A stretch of 36,634 bases of DNA from assembly GCF_002042885.1 (NCBI RefSeq), contig NZ_MVFY01000025.1, positions 1 through 36,634 on the forward strand, given 5' to 3'. The position numbers and the translations under genes were made by a program. The DNA is from Citrobacter portucalensis (GTDB taxonomy: Bacteria; Pseudomonadota; Gammaproteobacteria; Enterobacterales; Enterobacteriaceae). This document shows positions 1 to 9,769 of the stretch, piece after piece. The notes beneath the pieces were generated by a model. That model was not told the DNA's origin and made no database searches. It saw only the letters and a list, made by a program, of their open reading frames with translations. Every line of letters begins with the position of its first letter. Within the stretch, counting starts at the first letter, position 1.

Positions 1-38
1 TCCCGAAGGGGCTGACATAAGAAGGTTAATGAGCCACT
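1..38 (-). ncRNA. glmY: GlmY small RNA, 5' part only (cut by window edge)
   Basis: Read on the minus strand, the first 38 bases begin AGTGGCTCATTAACC and continue into TTATGTCAGCCCCTTCGGGA, which matches the 5' end of E. coli GlmY as I remember it. The position directly downstream of purL in convergent-free minus orientation is also the E. coli position. GlmY is known to sequester the adaptor RapZ and so protect GlmZ, which activates glmS translation for glucosamine-6-P synthesis. Only the first hairpin region is inside the window; the rest, and glrK beyond it, lie to the left of position 1. Confidence 0.85.
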
Positions 39-66
39 TGTTAATATTATGCAGCATCTGTGCCAA
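39..66 (-). promoter_or_regulatory. Overlapping sigma54 and sigma70 promoters of glmY
   Basis: On the minus strand a GG at 64-63 and a GC at 52-51 are separated by exactly 10 bases within TTGGCACAGATGCTGCA, the -24/-12 layout of sigma54 promoters. CATAAT at 51-46 gives a sigma70 -10 element predicting almost the same start near 38-39. Overlapping sigma54/sigma70 promoters with one start site are established for glmY in E. coli. Confidence 0.8.
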
Positions 67-83
67 TATTCAAAACACTTTAT

Positions 84-96
84 TAACACAATGATA
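84..96 (-). promoter_or_regulatory. Candidate promoter-proximal IHF site
   Basis: The minus strand reads TATCATTGTGTTA, one mismatch from the IHF core WATCAANNNNTTR. It lies about 50 bases upstream of the glmY start, between promoter and activator sites, where DNA bending is expected for a sigma54 promoter. Confidence 0.45.
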
Positions 97-154
97 AGTA
101 TGAAAAATATTATTATTTTCACAAATAACAATTCTGGCTGTTTTTTGTTCTCCC

Positions 155-172
155 TGTCGCCAATCAGCAACA
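155..172. promoter_or_regulatory. Candidate GlrR site 1 (one half degenerate)
   Basis: TGTC, ten bases, then AACA: one mismatch from the GlrR consensus TGTC-N10-GACA. It lies about 117-134 bases upstream of the glmY start. Confidence 0.6.
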
Positions 173-202
173 CTTGCAGCACTTAAAAACAAATTACTAT
201 TA

Positions 203-215
203 AATCAAATAATTA
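203..215 (+). promoter_or_regulatory. Candidate IHF site between the GlrR sites
   Basis: AATCAAATAATTA matches WATCAANNNNTTR at every defined position and sits in an A/T-rich stretch between GlrR sites 1 and 2. IHF involvement in glmY transcription is known from E. coli. Confidence 0.55.
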
Positions 216-217
216 AA

Positions 218-235
218 CGTCTCTTTTTGACGACA
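218..235. promoter_or_regulatory. Candidate GlrR site 2
   Basis: CGTC, ten bases, GACA: one mismatch from TGTC-N10-GACA, about 180-197 bases upstream of the glmY start. Confidence 0.6.
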
Positions 236-250
236 CCGCAACCCTGTCCA

Positions 251-268
251 TGTCGGCATTTCCCGACA
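251..268. promoter_or_regulatory. GlrR site 3 (perfect match)
   Basis: TGTC, ten bases, GACA with no mismatch; the inner bases extend the symmetry (TGTCGG...CCGACA). It lies about 213-230 bases upstream of the glmY start. Three such far-upstream sites match the known activator-site arrangement of E. coli glmY. Confidence 0.7.
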
Positions 269-300
269 CTTTACTTTTAGGTGCAAGCGCTGAGTTTATT

Positions 301-394
301 GCCGGATGGCGGCGTGAACGCCTTATCCGGCCTACAACCGCATTTTCCCTGTAGGCCTGATAAGCGTAGCGTCATCAGGCGGGTTTCATCCGGC
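301..394. repeat. REP pair (BIME) downstream of purL
   Basis: Two facing palindromic units: GCCGGATGGCGGCGTGAACG followed by CCTTATCCGGCCTAC at 301-334, and GTAGGCCTGATAAGCG followed by a CATCAGGC half at 351-380. These are typical enterobacterial REP sequences. The array abuts the purL terminator and separates it from the glmY activator sites. Confidence 0.9.
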
Positions 395-398
395 AGAC

Positions 399-427
399 AA
401 AAAAAAGCCCCTCGCGAAGAGGGGCTT
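399..427 (-). terminator. Intrinsic terminator of purL
   Basis: On the minus strand an 8-bp GC-rich stem (AGCCCCTC/GAGGGGCT, arms 426-419 and 413-406) with a 5-base loop is followed by eight T residues. It begins 18 bases after the purL stop codon. Confidence 0.9.
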
Positions 428-444
428 GATGACTATTGAGCGAA

Positions 445-3400
445 TTAACCGAGCTGTTTACGCGCGTTGCGGAAAATACGCATCCACGGGCTATCCTCGC
501 CCCAGTTTTCCGGGTGCCAGGAGTTGCTCACGGTACGGAACACACGTTCCGGGTGCGGCATCATAATGGTGACGCGACCATTTTCAGTGGTCACTGCAGT
601 AATACCGTTCGGCGAACCGTTCGGGTTAGCCGGATAGGTCTCGGTCACCTTACCGAAGTTATCAACGTAGCGCAGCGCCACCAGACCTTTGCTCTCAAGC
701 TGAGCCAGATGCGCACCGTCACGCACTTCGACACGACCTTCACCGTGAGAAACGGCAATCGGCATCATCGAACCCACCATATCGGCAAGCAGCAAAGACG
801 GGCTTTGCGTCACTTCGACCAGGCTGAAGCGGGCTTCAAAGCGGTCGGAGTGGTTACGCACAAAGCGCGGCCACAGGTCGCTTCCTGGGATCAGCTCACG
901 CAGGTTAGACATCATCTGACAACCGTTACACACGCCGAGTGCCAGCGTTTGCGGGCGATGGAAGAAGGTTTCGAACTCATCACGGACGCGGTTGTTGAAC
1001 AGAATCGACTTCGCCCAACCTTCACCAGCGCCAAGCACATCGCCATAAGAGAAGCCGCCGCAGGCCACCAGTGCCTGGAAGTTACCCAGGCCGATACGTC
1101 CGCCCAGCAGGTCGCTCATGTGCACATCGATGGCGTCAAAACCCGCACGGTGGAAGGCAGCTGCCATTTCAACGTGGGAGTTCACACCCTGCTCGCGCAG
1201 TACGGCCACTTTGGGACGCGCACCGGTGGCGATGTACGGAGCGGCAACATCTTCGTTGATATCAAACGACAGTTTAACGTTGAGACCAGGGTCCGCATCG
1301 TTGGTTTTAGCATCGTGTTCCTGATCGGCGCATTCCGGGTTGTCACGCAGGCGCTGCATCTGCCAGGTGGTTTCCGCCCACCACATACGCAGGGTAGTAC
1401 GGCTTTCGCTAAACACCGGCTGGCCGTTAGCGGTCAGGGTGAAGCGGTCACCTTCAACGGCTTTACCGAGGAAGTGTACGCAGTCTGCCAGGCCGTGAGT
1501 AGCCAGAATCGCTTCCACCGCCTCACGCTCAGCAGCACGAACCTGAATCACCGCACCCAGTTCTTCGTTAAACAGCGCCGCCAGACGATCTTCACCCAGA
1601 GAGTGGATATCAGCGTCAATACCGCAGTGACCGGCGAAGGCCATTTCCGCCAGCGTAACCAGCAGACCGCCGTCAGAACGGTCATGGTAGGCCAGCAGCT
1701 TACGCGCAGCGACCAGCGCCTGAATCGCATCGTAGAAGCCTTTCAGTTGCTCAACGTTACGCACGTCGGCAGGCTTATCGCCCAGTTGACGGTAAACCTG
1801 CGCCAGCGACGTAGCGCCCAGCGCATTGTGACCAAGACCGAGGTCAATCAGCAGCAGGGCGTTGTCTTCAGTAGACAGCTGTGGGGTAATGGTGTGGCGC
1901 ACATCTTCTACGCGGGCAAAGGCGGTGATCACCAGCGACAGCGGCGAGGTCATTTCACGCTGCTCGTTACCTTCCTGCCAGCGGGTTTTCATCGACATAG
2001 AGTCTTTGCCCACTGGAATGGTCAGGCCGAGCGCCGGGCATAGCTCTTCCCCAACGGCTTTTACTGCTTCGTACAGGCCAGCATCTTCACCAGGGTGACC
2101 CGCAGCCGCCATCCAGTTTGCCGACAGCTTAATACGTTTGATGTCGCCAATCTGCGTTGCCGCAATGTTGGTCAGCGCTTCACCGACCGCCAGACGCGCA
2201 GAGGCAGAGAAGTCCAATAGCGCAACCGGCGCGCGCTCGCCGATAGACATCGCTTCGCCGTAGTAGCTATCGAGGCTTGCGGTAGTGACCGCGCAGTTGG
2301 CGACCGGGATCTGCCATGGACCAACCATCTGGTCACGCGCCACCATGCCGGTAACGGTACGGTCACCGATGGTCACGAGGAACGTTTTCTCCGCGACAGT
2401 CGGCAGATGCAGCACGCGGTTAACCGCATCTGCAATCGAGATTTCACCACGATTCAGGGCATCGCCTTTGGCTTTCAGCGTCTGCACATCGCGGGTCATT
2501 TTCGGTGTTTTACCCAGCAGCACATCAAGAGGCATGTCGATCGGCTGGTTGTCGAAGTGGCTGTCGCTCAAGGTCAGATGCTGTTCTTCGGTAGCTTCAC
2601 CAATCACCGCATACGGCGCGCGCTCACGCTTACACAGTTCATCAAACAGCGGCAATTGATCGGCAGCAACCGCCAGCACGTAGCGTTCCTGGGATTCGTT
2701 ACACCAGATTTCCAGCGGGCTCATGCCCGGCTCGTCGCTAAGAATATCGCGCAGTTGGAACTTACCGCCGCGCCCACCATCGCTTACCAGCTCCGGCATA
2801 GCGTTAGACAGTCCACCCGCGCCAACGTCATGGATAAACAGAATCGGGTTCGCATCACCCATCTGCCAGCAACGGTCGATAACTTCCTGGCAACGACGTT
2901 CCATTTCCGGGTTGTCACGCTGTACGGAAGCGAAATCAAGATCGGCATCAGACTGGCCGGAAGCCATAGAGGAAGCAGCCCCGCCGCCAAGGCCAATGTT
3001 CATTGCCGGGCCGCCGAGGACGATAAGCTTAGCGCCAACGACGATCTCGCCCTTCTGCACGTGATCGGCACGGATGTTACCGATCCCGCCTGCCAGCATG
3101 ATCGGTTTATGGTAACCGCGCAGCTCTTCGCCGTTATGGCTGTTGACCTTTTCTTCATAGGTACGGAAGTAGCCGGTCAGCGCCGGACGACCAAATTCGT
3201 TGTTAAACGCCGCGCCGCCCAGCGGGCCTTCGGTCATGATATCAAGCGCGGTAACAATACGGTCCGGCTTACCGAAGTCTTCTTCCCACGGCTGTTCAAA
3301 GCCAGGAATACGCAGGTTGGAAACGGAGAAACCCACCAGCCCGGCTTTCGGTTTTGCACCGCGACCTGTTGCGCCCTCGTCGCGGATTTCGCCGCCGGAG

Positions 3401-4332
3401 CCGGTTGCCGCGCCCGGCCATGGAGAGATGGCGGTTGGGTGGTTATGGGTTTCTACCTTCATCAGGATGTGGGCTGGCTCCTGATGGAAATCGTAGCGGC
3501 CGGTTTTGTGATCGGCAAAATAGCGGCCCACTTCAGAGCCTTCCATTACCGCAGCGTTGTCTTTATAGGCAGACAGCACGTGGTCCGGCGTGGTTTCGAA
3601 GGTATTCTTGATCATCTTGAACAGCGACTTAGGCTGCTGTTTACCATCGATAACCCAGTCGGCGTTAAAAATCTTGTGACGGCAGTGCTCAGAATTGGCC
3701 TGCGCAAACATGTACAGTTCAATATCGTTCGGGTTACGTCCCAGTTTGGTGAACGCATCCTGCAGATAGTCAATTTCGTCTTCCGCAAGCGCCAGACCCA
3801 GACGCAGGTTAGCGTCGATCAGCGCCTGACGTCCCTCACCCAGTAGATCAACGCTGGAGACCGGCGCCGGTTGGTGATGGGCAAACAGTTTTTCGGCATC
3901 GTTCAGCGAAGAGAAAACCGTTTCCATCATGCGGTCGTGCAGTTCGTCGGCCACCATCTGCCATTGCTCAGCGGTCAGCGTAGAGGCTTCTACATACCAG
4001 GCAATGCCACGTTCCAGGCGGCTAATCTGGTGCAGACCGCAGTTGCGGGCAATATCAGTCGCTTTAGAAGACCACGGGGAGATGGTGCCAGGGCGAGGCG
4101 TAACCAGCAGCAGTTTGCCTTCCGGAGCGTGGCTTTGCAGAGCAGGACCATATTCCAGCAGGCGTGCAAGCTGCGCGTGCTCATCTTCATTTAACGGTGC
4201 ATTCAGATCGGCAAAATGGACGTACTCGGCGTAAATGTTGTGGACCTGGAGGTTGGCAGCCTGAAAACGTGCCAGCAGTTTGTTAATACGGAATGCAGAC
4301 AGTGCAGGTGAACCACGCAGAATTTCCATCAT
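445..4332 (-). CDS. purL: Phosphoribosylformylglycinamidine synthase
   Basis: Single-chain FGAM synthase, converting FGAR, glutamine and ATP to FGAM in de novo purine synthesis in the cytoplasm. The 1295-residue product has the length of E. coli PurL and begins [14 protein letters not shown] like it. The order is an N-terminal PurS-like region, two AIR-synthase-like halves containing the FGAR/ATP site ([19 protein letters not shown] around residues 290-310), and a C-terminal class I glutamine amidotransferase domain from about residue 1040. The nucleophile is Cys1135 in GVCNGCQMM, and the HPE of MMPHPERVF supplies the rest of the triad. The gene is monocistronic, with a PurR box 80 bases upstream and an intrinsic terminator just downstream. 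Long open frames on the opposite strand of this gene are coding shadows. Confidence 0.99.
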   Translation of the reverse strand: MMEILRGSPALSAFRINKLLARFQAANLQVHNIYAEYVHFADLNAPLNEDEHAQLARLLEYGPALQSHAPEGKLLLVTPRPGTISPWSSKATDIARNCGLHQISRLERGIAWYVEASTLTAEQWQMVADELHDRMMETVFSSLNDAEKLFAHHQPAPVSSVDLLGEGRQALIDANLRLGLALAEDEIDYLQDAFTKLGRNPNDIELYMFAQANSEHCRHKIFNADWVIDGKQQPKSLFKMIKNTFETTPDHVLSAYKDNAAVMEGSEVGRYFADHKTGRYDFHQEPAHILMKVETHNHPTAISPWPGAATGSGGEIRDEGATGRGAKPKAGLVGFSVSNLRIPGFEQPWEEDFGKPDRIVTALDIMTEGPLGGAAFNNEFGRPALTGYFRTYEEKVNSHNGEELRGYHKPIMLAGGIGNIRADHVQKGEIVVGAKLIVLGGPAMNIGLGGGAASSMASGQSDADLDFASVQRDNPEMERRCQEVIDRCWQMGDANPILFIHDVGAGGLSNAMPELVSDGGRGGKFQLRDILSDEPGMSPLEIWCNESQERYVLAVAADQLPLFDELCKRERAPYAVIGEATEEQHLTLSDSHFDNQPIDMPLDVLLGKTPKMTRDVQTLKAKGDALNRGEISIADAVNRVLHLPTVAEKTFLVTIGDRTVTGMVARDQMVGPWQIPVANCAVTTASLDSYYGEAMSIGERAPVALLDFSASARLAVGEALTNIAATQIGDIKRIKLSANWMAAAGHPGEDAGLYEAVKAVGEELCPALGLTIPVGKDSMSMKTRWQEGNEQREMTSPLSLVITAFARVEDVRHTITPQLSTEDNALLLIDLGLGHNALGATSLAQVYRQLGDKPADVRNVEQLKGFYDAIQALVAARKLLAYHDRSDGGLLVTLAEMAFAGHCGIDADIHSLGEDRLAALFNEELGAVIQVRAAEREAVEAILATHGLADCVHFLGKAVEGDRFTLTANGQPVFSESRTTLRMWWAETTWQMQRLRDNPECADQEHDAKTNDADPGLNVKLSFDINEDVAAPYIATGARPKVAVLREQGVNSHVEMAAAFHRAGFDAIDVHMSDLLGGRIGLGNFQALVACGGFSYGDVLGAGEGWAKSILFNNRVRDEFETFFHRPQTLALGVCNGCQMMSNLRELIPGSDLWPRFVRNHSDRFEARFSLVEVTQSPSLLLADMVGSMMPIAVSHGEGRVEVRDGAHLAQLESKGLVALRYVDNFGKVTETYPANPNGSPNGITAVTTENGRVTIMMPHPERVFRTVSNSWHPENWGEDSPWMRIFRNARKQLG

Positions 4333-4385
4333 AAGTCTCTCGTCTTCTAAGCTTTCGGTGTGCCCAAGTGGGGGAAACGGGCGTC

Positions 4386-4424
4386 ATTATAAAGAATCTA
4401 CCGCGCCGACGAAACCGTTTGCGT
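4386..4424 (-). promoter_or_regulatory. purL promoter with PurR operator
   Basis: The minus strand carries ACGCAAACGGTTTCGT at 4424-4409, a near-perfect 16-bp PurR palindrome, and TATAAT at 4391-4386. The expected -35 position falls inside the PurR box, so bound PurR should block RNA polymerase. This agrees with known purine repression of purL. Confidence 0.88.
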
Positions 4425-4589
4425 CGAAATAAAATCACGACCGTCACTTATCATCAAATGCGGTCAGATTTCTGAATAAGTTGCCAACTGACGCAAGTTT
4501 AAGCAAAATGCCGTTCATTAATGACGACTTCACTTCTTAATCAACACCACAGCAGACAGAGACAACGTACGGTTCAGAGAATTAACTAA

Positions 4590-6140
4590 TTGAAAAAATT
4601 AAAGATTAATTATCTGTTCATCGGCATATTGACGCTGTTGTTGGCAGCGGCCCTTTGGCCATCTATTCCCTGGTTCGGTAAAGCCGAAAATCGTATCGCC
4701 GCCATTCAGTCGCGGGGAGAGCTGCGCGTCAGTACCATTGATTCACCATTAACTTACGCGACCCTCAACGGCAAAAAATTCGGTCTGGATTATGAACTGG
4801 CCCAGGAATTTGCCGACTACTTAGGCGTGAAGTTAAAAGTTACCGTACGCCAGAACATCAGCCAGCTTTTTGACGACCTGGATAACGGCAATGCCGACCT
4901 GTTAGCCGCAGGCCTGGTCTATAACAGCGAGCGGGTTAAAAATTACCAGCCCGGCCCGACCTATTATTCGGTTTCACAACAGCTGGTGTACCGGGTTGGG
5001 CAATACCGTCCGCGCACGCTTGCCACGGTGAACGAAAACCAACTGACTATCGCCCCGGGGCACGTGGTGGTTAATGACCTCCAGCAGCTAAAAGAGAAAA
5101 AATTTCCCGATCTGAGCTGGAAAGTCGATGACAAAAAGGGCACCACCGAACTGCTTGATGATGTAATCGCCGGAAAGCTGGATTACACCATTGCCGATTC
5201 TGTTGCCATCAGCTTATATCAACGCGTGCATCCTGAGCTGGCCGTAGCGCTCGACGTCTCTGACGAACAACCGGTGACATGGTTTAGTCGGCTGGACGAT
5301 GACAACACGCTGTCTGCCGCCCTACTGGATTTCTTCAACACCATGAATGAAGACGGTTCTCTGGCACGGCTGGAAGAGAAATATCTCGGGCATGGCGATG
5401 ATTTTGACTATGTCGATACCCGCTCCTTTTTACGTGCCGTAGACAGCGTGTTGCCGGACCTCAAGCCGCTGTTTGAGAAATATGCGCAAGAGATAGACTG
5501 GAGACTACTGGCCGCTATCTCATATCAGGAATCACACTGGGACGCGCAGGCCACCTCTCCAACCGGCGTACGCGGGCTGATGATGTTGACTAAAAATACC
5601 GCTCAGAGTCTCGGGCTGACCGACCGTACCGATGCCGAACAGAGTATCAGCGGCGGGGCGCGATACTTGCAGGATATGATGAGTAAAGTACCGGATACCG
5701 TCCCCGAAGGAGAACGCATCTGGTTTGCCCTTGCAGCCTATAACATGGGTTATGCGCACATGCTGGATGCGCGGGCGCTGACGGTGAAAACCAAAGGCAA
5801 TCCGAACAGTTGGTCCGACGTAAAACAGCGATTACCGCTGCTCAGCCAAAAACCGTATTATAACAAGTTGACCTATGGCTATGCGCGCGGCCACGAAGCT
5901 TACGCCTATGTGGAAAATATCCGTAAGTACCAAATTAGCTTGGTGGGATATCTGCAAGAGAAAGAAAAACAGGCGCTAGAAACGCAGCAACTGGCGCAGG
6001 ATTACCCGACGGTGACGCCCGCAGAACTATTAGGTAAAGAGAAATTCCCGCTTTCGGCGTTTCTGTCTCAAACGTCGTCAAACTACCTGACGCACTCCCC
6101 TTCCCTGCTGTTTTCACCGCATAAAAAAGAGGAGAAGTAG
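4590..6140 (+). CDS. mltF: Membrane-bound lytic murein transglycosylase F
   Basis: Outer-membrane-associated lytic transglycosylase that cleaves peptidoglycan to 1,6-anhydroMurNAc products. The 516-residue protein is close to the 518 of E. coli MltF. An N-terminal hydrophobic segment (about residues 8-27) acts as the export signal. Residues about 40-265 form a solute-binding-protein family 3 regulatory domain. The C-terminal SLT domain follows from about residue 290, with catalytic Glu314 in [13 protein letters not shown] and the [10 protein letters not shown] motif. The start is TTG at 4590: it directly precedes KKLKINYLF, matching the E. coli N-terminus, and no ATG fits. Its product chemistry links loosely to the murQ-murP MurNAc genes 2.6 kb away, but the genes are not co-transcribed. 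Confidence 0.97.
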   Translation: MKKLKINYLFIGILTLLLAAALWPSIPWFGKAENRIAAIQSRGELRVSTIDSPLTYATLNGKKFGLDYELAQEFADYLGVKLKVTVRQNISQLFDDLDNGNADLLAAGLVYNSERVKNYQPGPTYYSVSQQLVYRVGQYRPRTLATVNENQLTIAPGHVVVNDLQQLKEKKFPDLSWKVDDKKGTTELLDDVIAGKLDYTIADSVAISLYQRVHPELAVALDVSDEQPVTWFSRLDDDNTLSAALLDFFNTMNEDGSLARLEEKYLGHGDDFDYVDTRSFLRAVDSVLPDLKPLFEKYAQEIDWRLLAAISYQESHWDAQATSPTGVRGLMMLTKNTAQSLGLTDRTDAEQSISGGARYLQDMMSKVPDTVPEGERIWFALAAYNMGYAHMLDARALTVKTKGNPNSWSDVKQRLPLLSQKPYYNKLTYGYARGHEAYAYVENIRKYQISLVGYLQEKEKQALETQQLAQDYPTVTPAELLGKEKFPLSAFLSQTSSNYLTHSPSLLFSPHKKEEK

Positions 6141-6145
6141 TCTTG

Positions 6146-6177
6146 TACGTCTGATAAGCGCACTGCCATCAGGCTGA
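6146..6177. repeat. Partial REP element
   Basis: CTGATAAGCGCACTGCCATCAGGC is a shortened REP palindrome (CTGATAAG ... CATCAG). It fills the gap between the convergent mltF and tadA stop codons. Confidence 0.6.
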
Positions 6178-6180
6178 GAG

Positions 6181-6741
<561 letters not shown>

Positions 6742-6745
6742 TTAG

Positions 6746-7381
6746 CTATTCGAGTTGCTGAAGCTCTCCGCGCGGCGTGACGCGCCAGCGATGCTGGCAA
6801 AAAGAGAGCAGCGGATTGTCCTGATTACTGTCACTATAACCACTGTAAAGCTGTAGCGGCGCGCCAATGTGGCGTTCCAGTTGTGTCACTTTCTCATGGC
6901 CCAGACAGCGCAAAGTCAGTACCCAACCGCCGTATCCCCGTGCCATTTTGCTGGCGATCAGATTGACTCGCGGTAGCCATGGAGTATCAAAGTAAACCTG
7001 CTCGACCAGTGACTGCGGAGAGCCGGTAATAAGCCAGATATCAGCGTCAGAACTTAACAGATAGGTTGTCAGCCGCTGCTGCACGAGCGGAAACGCCGTC
7101 ACGTTACTGCGAAACCAGCGCACAAAGTCGGCCTGATGCGCTTTCAGACGCGCCTCACTGCGGCCAAAAGTGCATCCCCATAACAGCAGGCTCATTGGCC
7201 AGCGGGCGGCACGTCCTTTTATCAGCAACGCCAGCGCAATCACCGGTAATAGAGGCAGCACAAGCAACGCATTCAGCGGCTGGCGACGCAGCAGATAACG
7301 AATAAAACTACCGAACATATCCTGCTGGTGTAACGTGCCATCCAAATCAAAAAAGACAACGCGGCGCTGGTGATTGGTCAA
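6746..7381 (-). CDS. pgpC: Phosphatidylglycerophosphatase C (HAD family)
   Basis: Formerly yfhB. One of three enterobacterial phosphatases that dephosphorylate phosphatidylglycerol-phosphate to phosphatidylglycerol. The 211-residue length equals E. coli PgpC. The HAD nucleophile motif DLDGT lies at residues 12-16, a hydrophobic membrane-associating segment at about 37-55, motif II in WLITGSPQ, and the acidic motif III in GYSDSNQDNPLL near the C-terminus. The start is TTG at 7381, supported by AGAGGA seven bases upstream. That Shine-Dalgarno lies in the last codons of the murP-like gene, whose stop ends 3 bases before this start, so the two are probably translationally coupled. This coupling to a sugar operon is unusual. 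Confidence 0.95.
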   Translation of the reverse strand: MTNHQRRVVFFDLDGTLHQQDMFGSFIRYLLRRQPLNALLVLPLLPVIALALLIKGRAARWPMSLLLWGCTFGRSEARLKAHQADFVRWFRSNVTAFPLVQQRLTTYLLSSDADIWLITGSPQSLVEQVYFDTPWLPRVNLIASKMARGYGGWVLTLRCLGHEKVTQLERHIGAPLQLYSGYSDSNQDNPLLSFCQHRWRVTPRGELQQLE

Positions 7382-7384
7382 ACC

Positions 7385-8749
7385 TTATTCCTCTGGATCA
7401 GTGAATCCCAATAGCCAGGTAAACAGGAACCCGGCGATAACTGCTACCAGATAGCCTAACAGATAGAACATCACTTTTCCGGCAACAATCGTCAGTGCCA
7501 GCGGTAACCCGGAGATGCCAAAGGTGATGACCGTCGCCACCTTCCAGTAGCTAATCAGCGCCCCACCTACCGCGCCGCCAAGACAGGCACCGATAAACGG
7601 CTTACCCAACGGCAGCGTTACGCCAAAAATCAGCGGCTCGCCAATCCCCAGCAGTCCGACCGGTAGCGCCCCTTTGATCACTTTCTTTAGCCGCGCATTA
7701 CGAGTTTTCATCAGAACCGCGATCGCAGCACCTATTTGCCCAACGCCCGCCATCGCCAGGATCGGAAAAAGCGCGTTATAACCGTGTGCCTGAACCAGCT
7801 CAACGTGGATGGGCACCAATCCCTGATGAAGTCCGGTGAGCACCAACGGCAGAAAGGTACCTGCCAGCACGGCACCGACCAGAAAACCGCCGCGATCGAT
7901 AGCCCAGGATGCGCCGTGAGCGATAGATTCAGAAATCCATCCGCCAAGCGGTTGCAGCGCCACAATCGCGATTACGCCGGTAATGATGGTGGTTAGCAGC
8001 GGGTTAAGGATAAGCTCCAGTGATTCCGGCAACAGCGTGCGGAATTTACGTTCGATCCAGCACATCAGCGCAACCACCAGCAATACCGCAATAACCCCAC
8101 CGCGCCCCGGCTGCAACGCTTCGCCAAACAGGGTAATTTGCGCCAGCTGAGGGCTGGAAAGGATCCCCGCCATCACCCCGCCCATTGCCAGGGAGCCACC
8201 GAAAACTTTGGCGGTATTCACCCCGACCAGAATATTCATAATGGCAAACACGGCGCTGCCAAATATGCCCATCAACCCCAGCATATTTGGATAGTGGGTC
8301 GCAAAATCCCCCACGATATCCGGGCGCTTAAGGATGTTAATAATCCCGGTAATCAAACCGGAGGCGATAAACGCCGGAATAAGAGGGATAAAGACGTTCG
8401 CCAGCTTGCGCAGCGCATCGCTCATCGGCGCTTTGTACTTCGCTTTGGCCTCTGACTTGGTGCGCTCAATATCATTGGCACCTGCTCGCTCGCCGCCATC
8501 GGCAATCAGGGAACGCATGGCATCCACCACTTTGGCAGCTTTACCGGGGCCGACAATAATCTGGTGCTGTGCGCCCTGCTTCACGTAGCCGCTAACGCCG
8601 GGCAGTTGCCTGAGGCGGGGAATATCGATCTGCCCGTCATCCTGAACTTCCACCCTGACACGGGTCATACAGTTTTCCAGACGCAGAATATTGTTCTCTC
8701 CGCCAACGCCCAGCAGGATGTCGCTGGCCAGCAACGCCGTCTTATCCAT
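7385..8749 (-). CDS. murP: PTS EIIBC permease, MurP-like (MurNAc transporter)
   Basis: Inner-membrane phosphotransferase permease that probably imports N-acetylmuramic acid as MurNAc-6-P. Residues 1-75 are an EIIB domain of the glucose/sucrose family with the phosphorylated Cys27 in LENCMTRVRV. After a linker, EIIC spans about residues 100-454 with many membrane segments and the conserved GIGEPLIFGVTLP motif. No EIIA domain is present, so phosphate should come from EIIA-Glc (Crr), as for E. coli MurP. The sequence is clearly diverged from E. coli MurP (474 residues), so the substrate is inferred mainly from murQ next door. I prefer the ATG at 8749 (AAGAGG, 5-base spacer) over an in-frame GTG at 8755, which would overlap that Shine-Dalgarno. 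It starts 9 bases after the murQ stop. Confidence 0.82.
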   Translation of the reverse strand: MDKTALLASDILLGVGGENNILRLENCMTRVRVEVQDDGQIDIPRLRQLPGVSGYVKQGAQHQIIVGPGKAAKVVDAMRSLIADGGERAGANDIERTKSEAKAKYKAPMSDALRKLANVFIPLIPAFIASGLITGIINILKRPDIVGDFATHYPNMLGLMGIFGSAVFAIMNILVGVNTAKVFGGSLAMGGVMAGILSSPQLAQITLFGEALQPGRGGVIAVLLVVALMCWIERKFRTLLPESLELILNPLLTTIITGVIAIVALQPLGGWISESIAHGASWAIDRGGFLVGAVLAGTFLPLVLTGLHQGLVPIHVELVQAHGYNALFPILAMAGVGQIGAAIAVLMKTRNARLKKVIKGALPVGLLGIGEPLIFGVTLPLGKPFIGACLGGAVGGALISYWKVATVITFGISGLPLALTIVAGKVMFYLLGYLVAVIAGFLFTWLLGFTDPEE

Positions 8750-8758
8750 ATACACCTC

Positions 8759-9652
8759 TTAGTGTTCTAACGCCGCGCGTAAAAAACCCTGGTGAGCGGC
8801 AAGCTTTTCGCGGGCGGCAGCGGCATCCAGACCGGTGAGCGCCATTAAAATAGCTGGCTTAACATCATAATCCGTCTGCTTCAGCAGCGTTTCAGCTTGA
8901 GCCCGCGCAATACCGGTGGCTTCAACTACCATACGGCACGCCCGATCGACCAGTTTGACGTTGGTTGCCTGCATATCCACCATCAGGTTCTGGTACACCT
9001 TGCCAAATTTCACCATCGCGCCGGTGGAGATCATATTGAGCACCAGCTTTTGCGCGGTGCCGGATTTCAGTCGTGTTGACCCGGTCAGCGCCTCAGGCCC
9101 CACTACCGGAGAAATGGCAATATCCGCTTCATGCGCGATAGGGGAATCCGGATTGCAAGAAATAGCCGCCGTTGTACAGCCCACCGAACGCGCATATTTC
9201 AACCCGCCAATTACATACGGCGTACGACCAGAAGCTGCCAGCCCCACCACCAGATCCTGTGCGGTAAGATTGAGCGCGCGCAGATCGTCTTCGCCTAGCT
9301 GCGGGTTATCTTCTGCGCCTTCTACTGCCTTCAGCAAAGCGCCCGGTCCCCCGGCAATCAGCCCAACCACCAGACCGTGTGGGACGCCGAAGGTCGGTGG
9401 GCATTCAGACGCGTCCAGCACCCCAAGACGCCCGCTGGTACCTGCTCCCATGTAAATAATGCGTCCACCGGCTTTTAGCGCGTCAGCTGCCGCATCAACC
9501 GCGCGTGCAACTTCATGAAGAGTTGCTTTTACTGCTTCAGCTACCAGCGTATCCTGTTGATTAAAACGATGAACCAACTCCAGAGTGGAGAGCGCATCCA
9601 GATCCATGGTCTGAGGATTACGGGTTTCTGAAACTAACGCACCGAGATTCAT
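8759..9652 (-). CDS. murQ: N-acetylmuramic acid 6-phosphate etherase
   Basis: Cleaves the D-lactyl ether of MurNAc-6-P to give GlcNAc-6-P and lactate, feeding cell-wall sugar into amino-sugar catabolism. It is a SIS-fold protein with the sugar-phosphate loop GAGTSGRLG at residues 69-77. The catalytic glutamates of E. coli MurQ are present at the same numbers, Glu83 in DASECPPT and Glu114 in VEGAED. I chose the ATG at 9652, with AAGGA seven bases upstream, giving 297 residues against 298 in E. coli. An upstream ATG at 9694 would add 14 residues and run into the promoter region. The protein is diverged from E. coli MurQ and lies elsewhere on the map, so it may be a second copy. First gene of murQ-murP-pgpC. 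Confidence 0.94.
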   Translation of the reverse strand: MNLGALVSETRNPQTMDLDALSTLELVHRFNQQDTLVAEAVKATLHEVARAVDAAADALKAGGRIIYMGAGTSGRLGVLDASECPPTFGVPHGLVVGLIAGGPGALLKAVEGAEDNPQLGEDDLRALNLTAQDLVVGLAASGRTPYVIGGLKYARSVGCTTAAISCNPDSPIAHEADIAISPVVGPEALTGSTRLKSGTAQKLVLNMISTGAMVKFGKVYQNLMVDMQATNVKLVDRACRMVVEATGIARAQAETLLKQTDYDVKPAILMALTGLDAAAAREKLAAHQGFLRAALEH

Positions 9653-9698
9653 TTTTTGTTCCTTAGGAATTTTTAATTCATAATAATCTGTCATAATG

Positions 9699-9711
9699 GA
9701 ATATTATATTC
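9699..9711. promoter_or_regulatory. Candidate YfhH operator over the murQ promoter
   Basis: GAATATTATATTC is a perfect 13-bp palindrome in the 117-bp gap between the divergent murQ and yfhH. On the minus strand it contains TATAAT at 9708-9703, a plausible murQ -10 element, so a bound regulator would block murQ. RpiR-family regulators bind inverted repeats in such divergent gaps. Assignment to YfhH is inference. Confidence 0.5.
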
Positions 9712-9769
9712 ACTAAGGCGAGTGATATTTTGTTTTGTAATCGCCATCACATTTTCGCCAGGAGAAAGC

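Noticed and set aside
301-394. CRISPR-like repeat or attachment site near position 300
   Set aside because: The units are palindromic REP sequences found at five places in the window, without spacers of equal length or direct repeats.
436-2043. 535-codon plus-strand open frame opposite purL
   Set aside because: It lies fully antisense to purL and shows the histidine-, threonine- and arginine-rich composition typical of shadows of GC-biased codons. It resembles no family and has no ribosome-binding site.
2407-3846. 479-codon plus-strand open frame opposite purL
   Set aside because: Same antisense shadow pattern; purL on the other strand is certain.
9722-9769. N-terminal extension of yfhH
   Set aside because: The added 16 residues lie in the divergent promoter gap; ATG at 9770 has GGAG and matches the family length.
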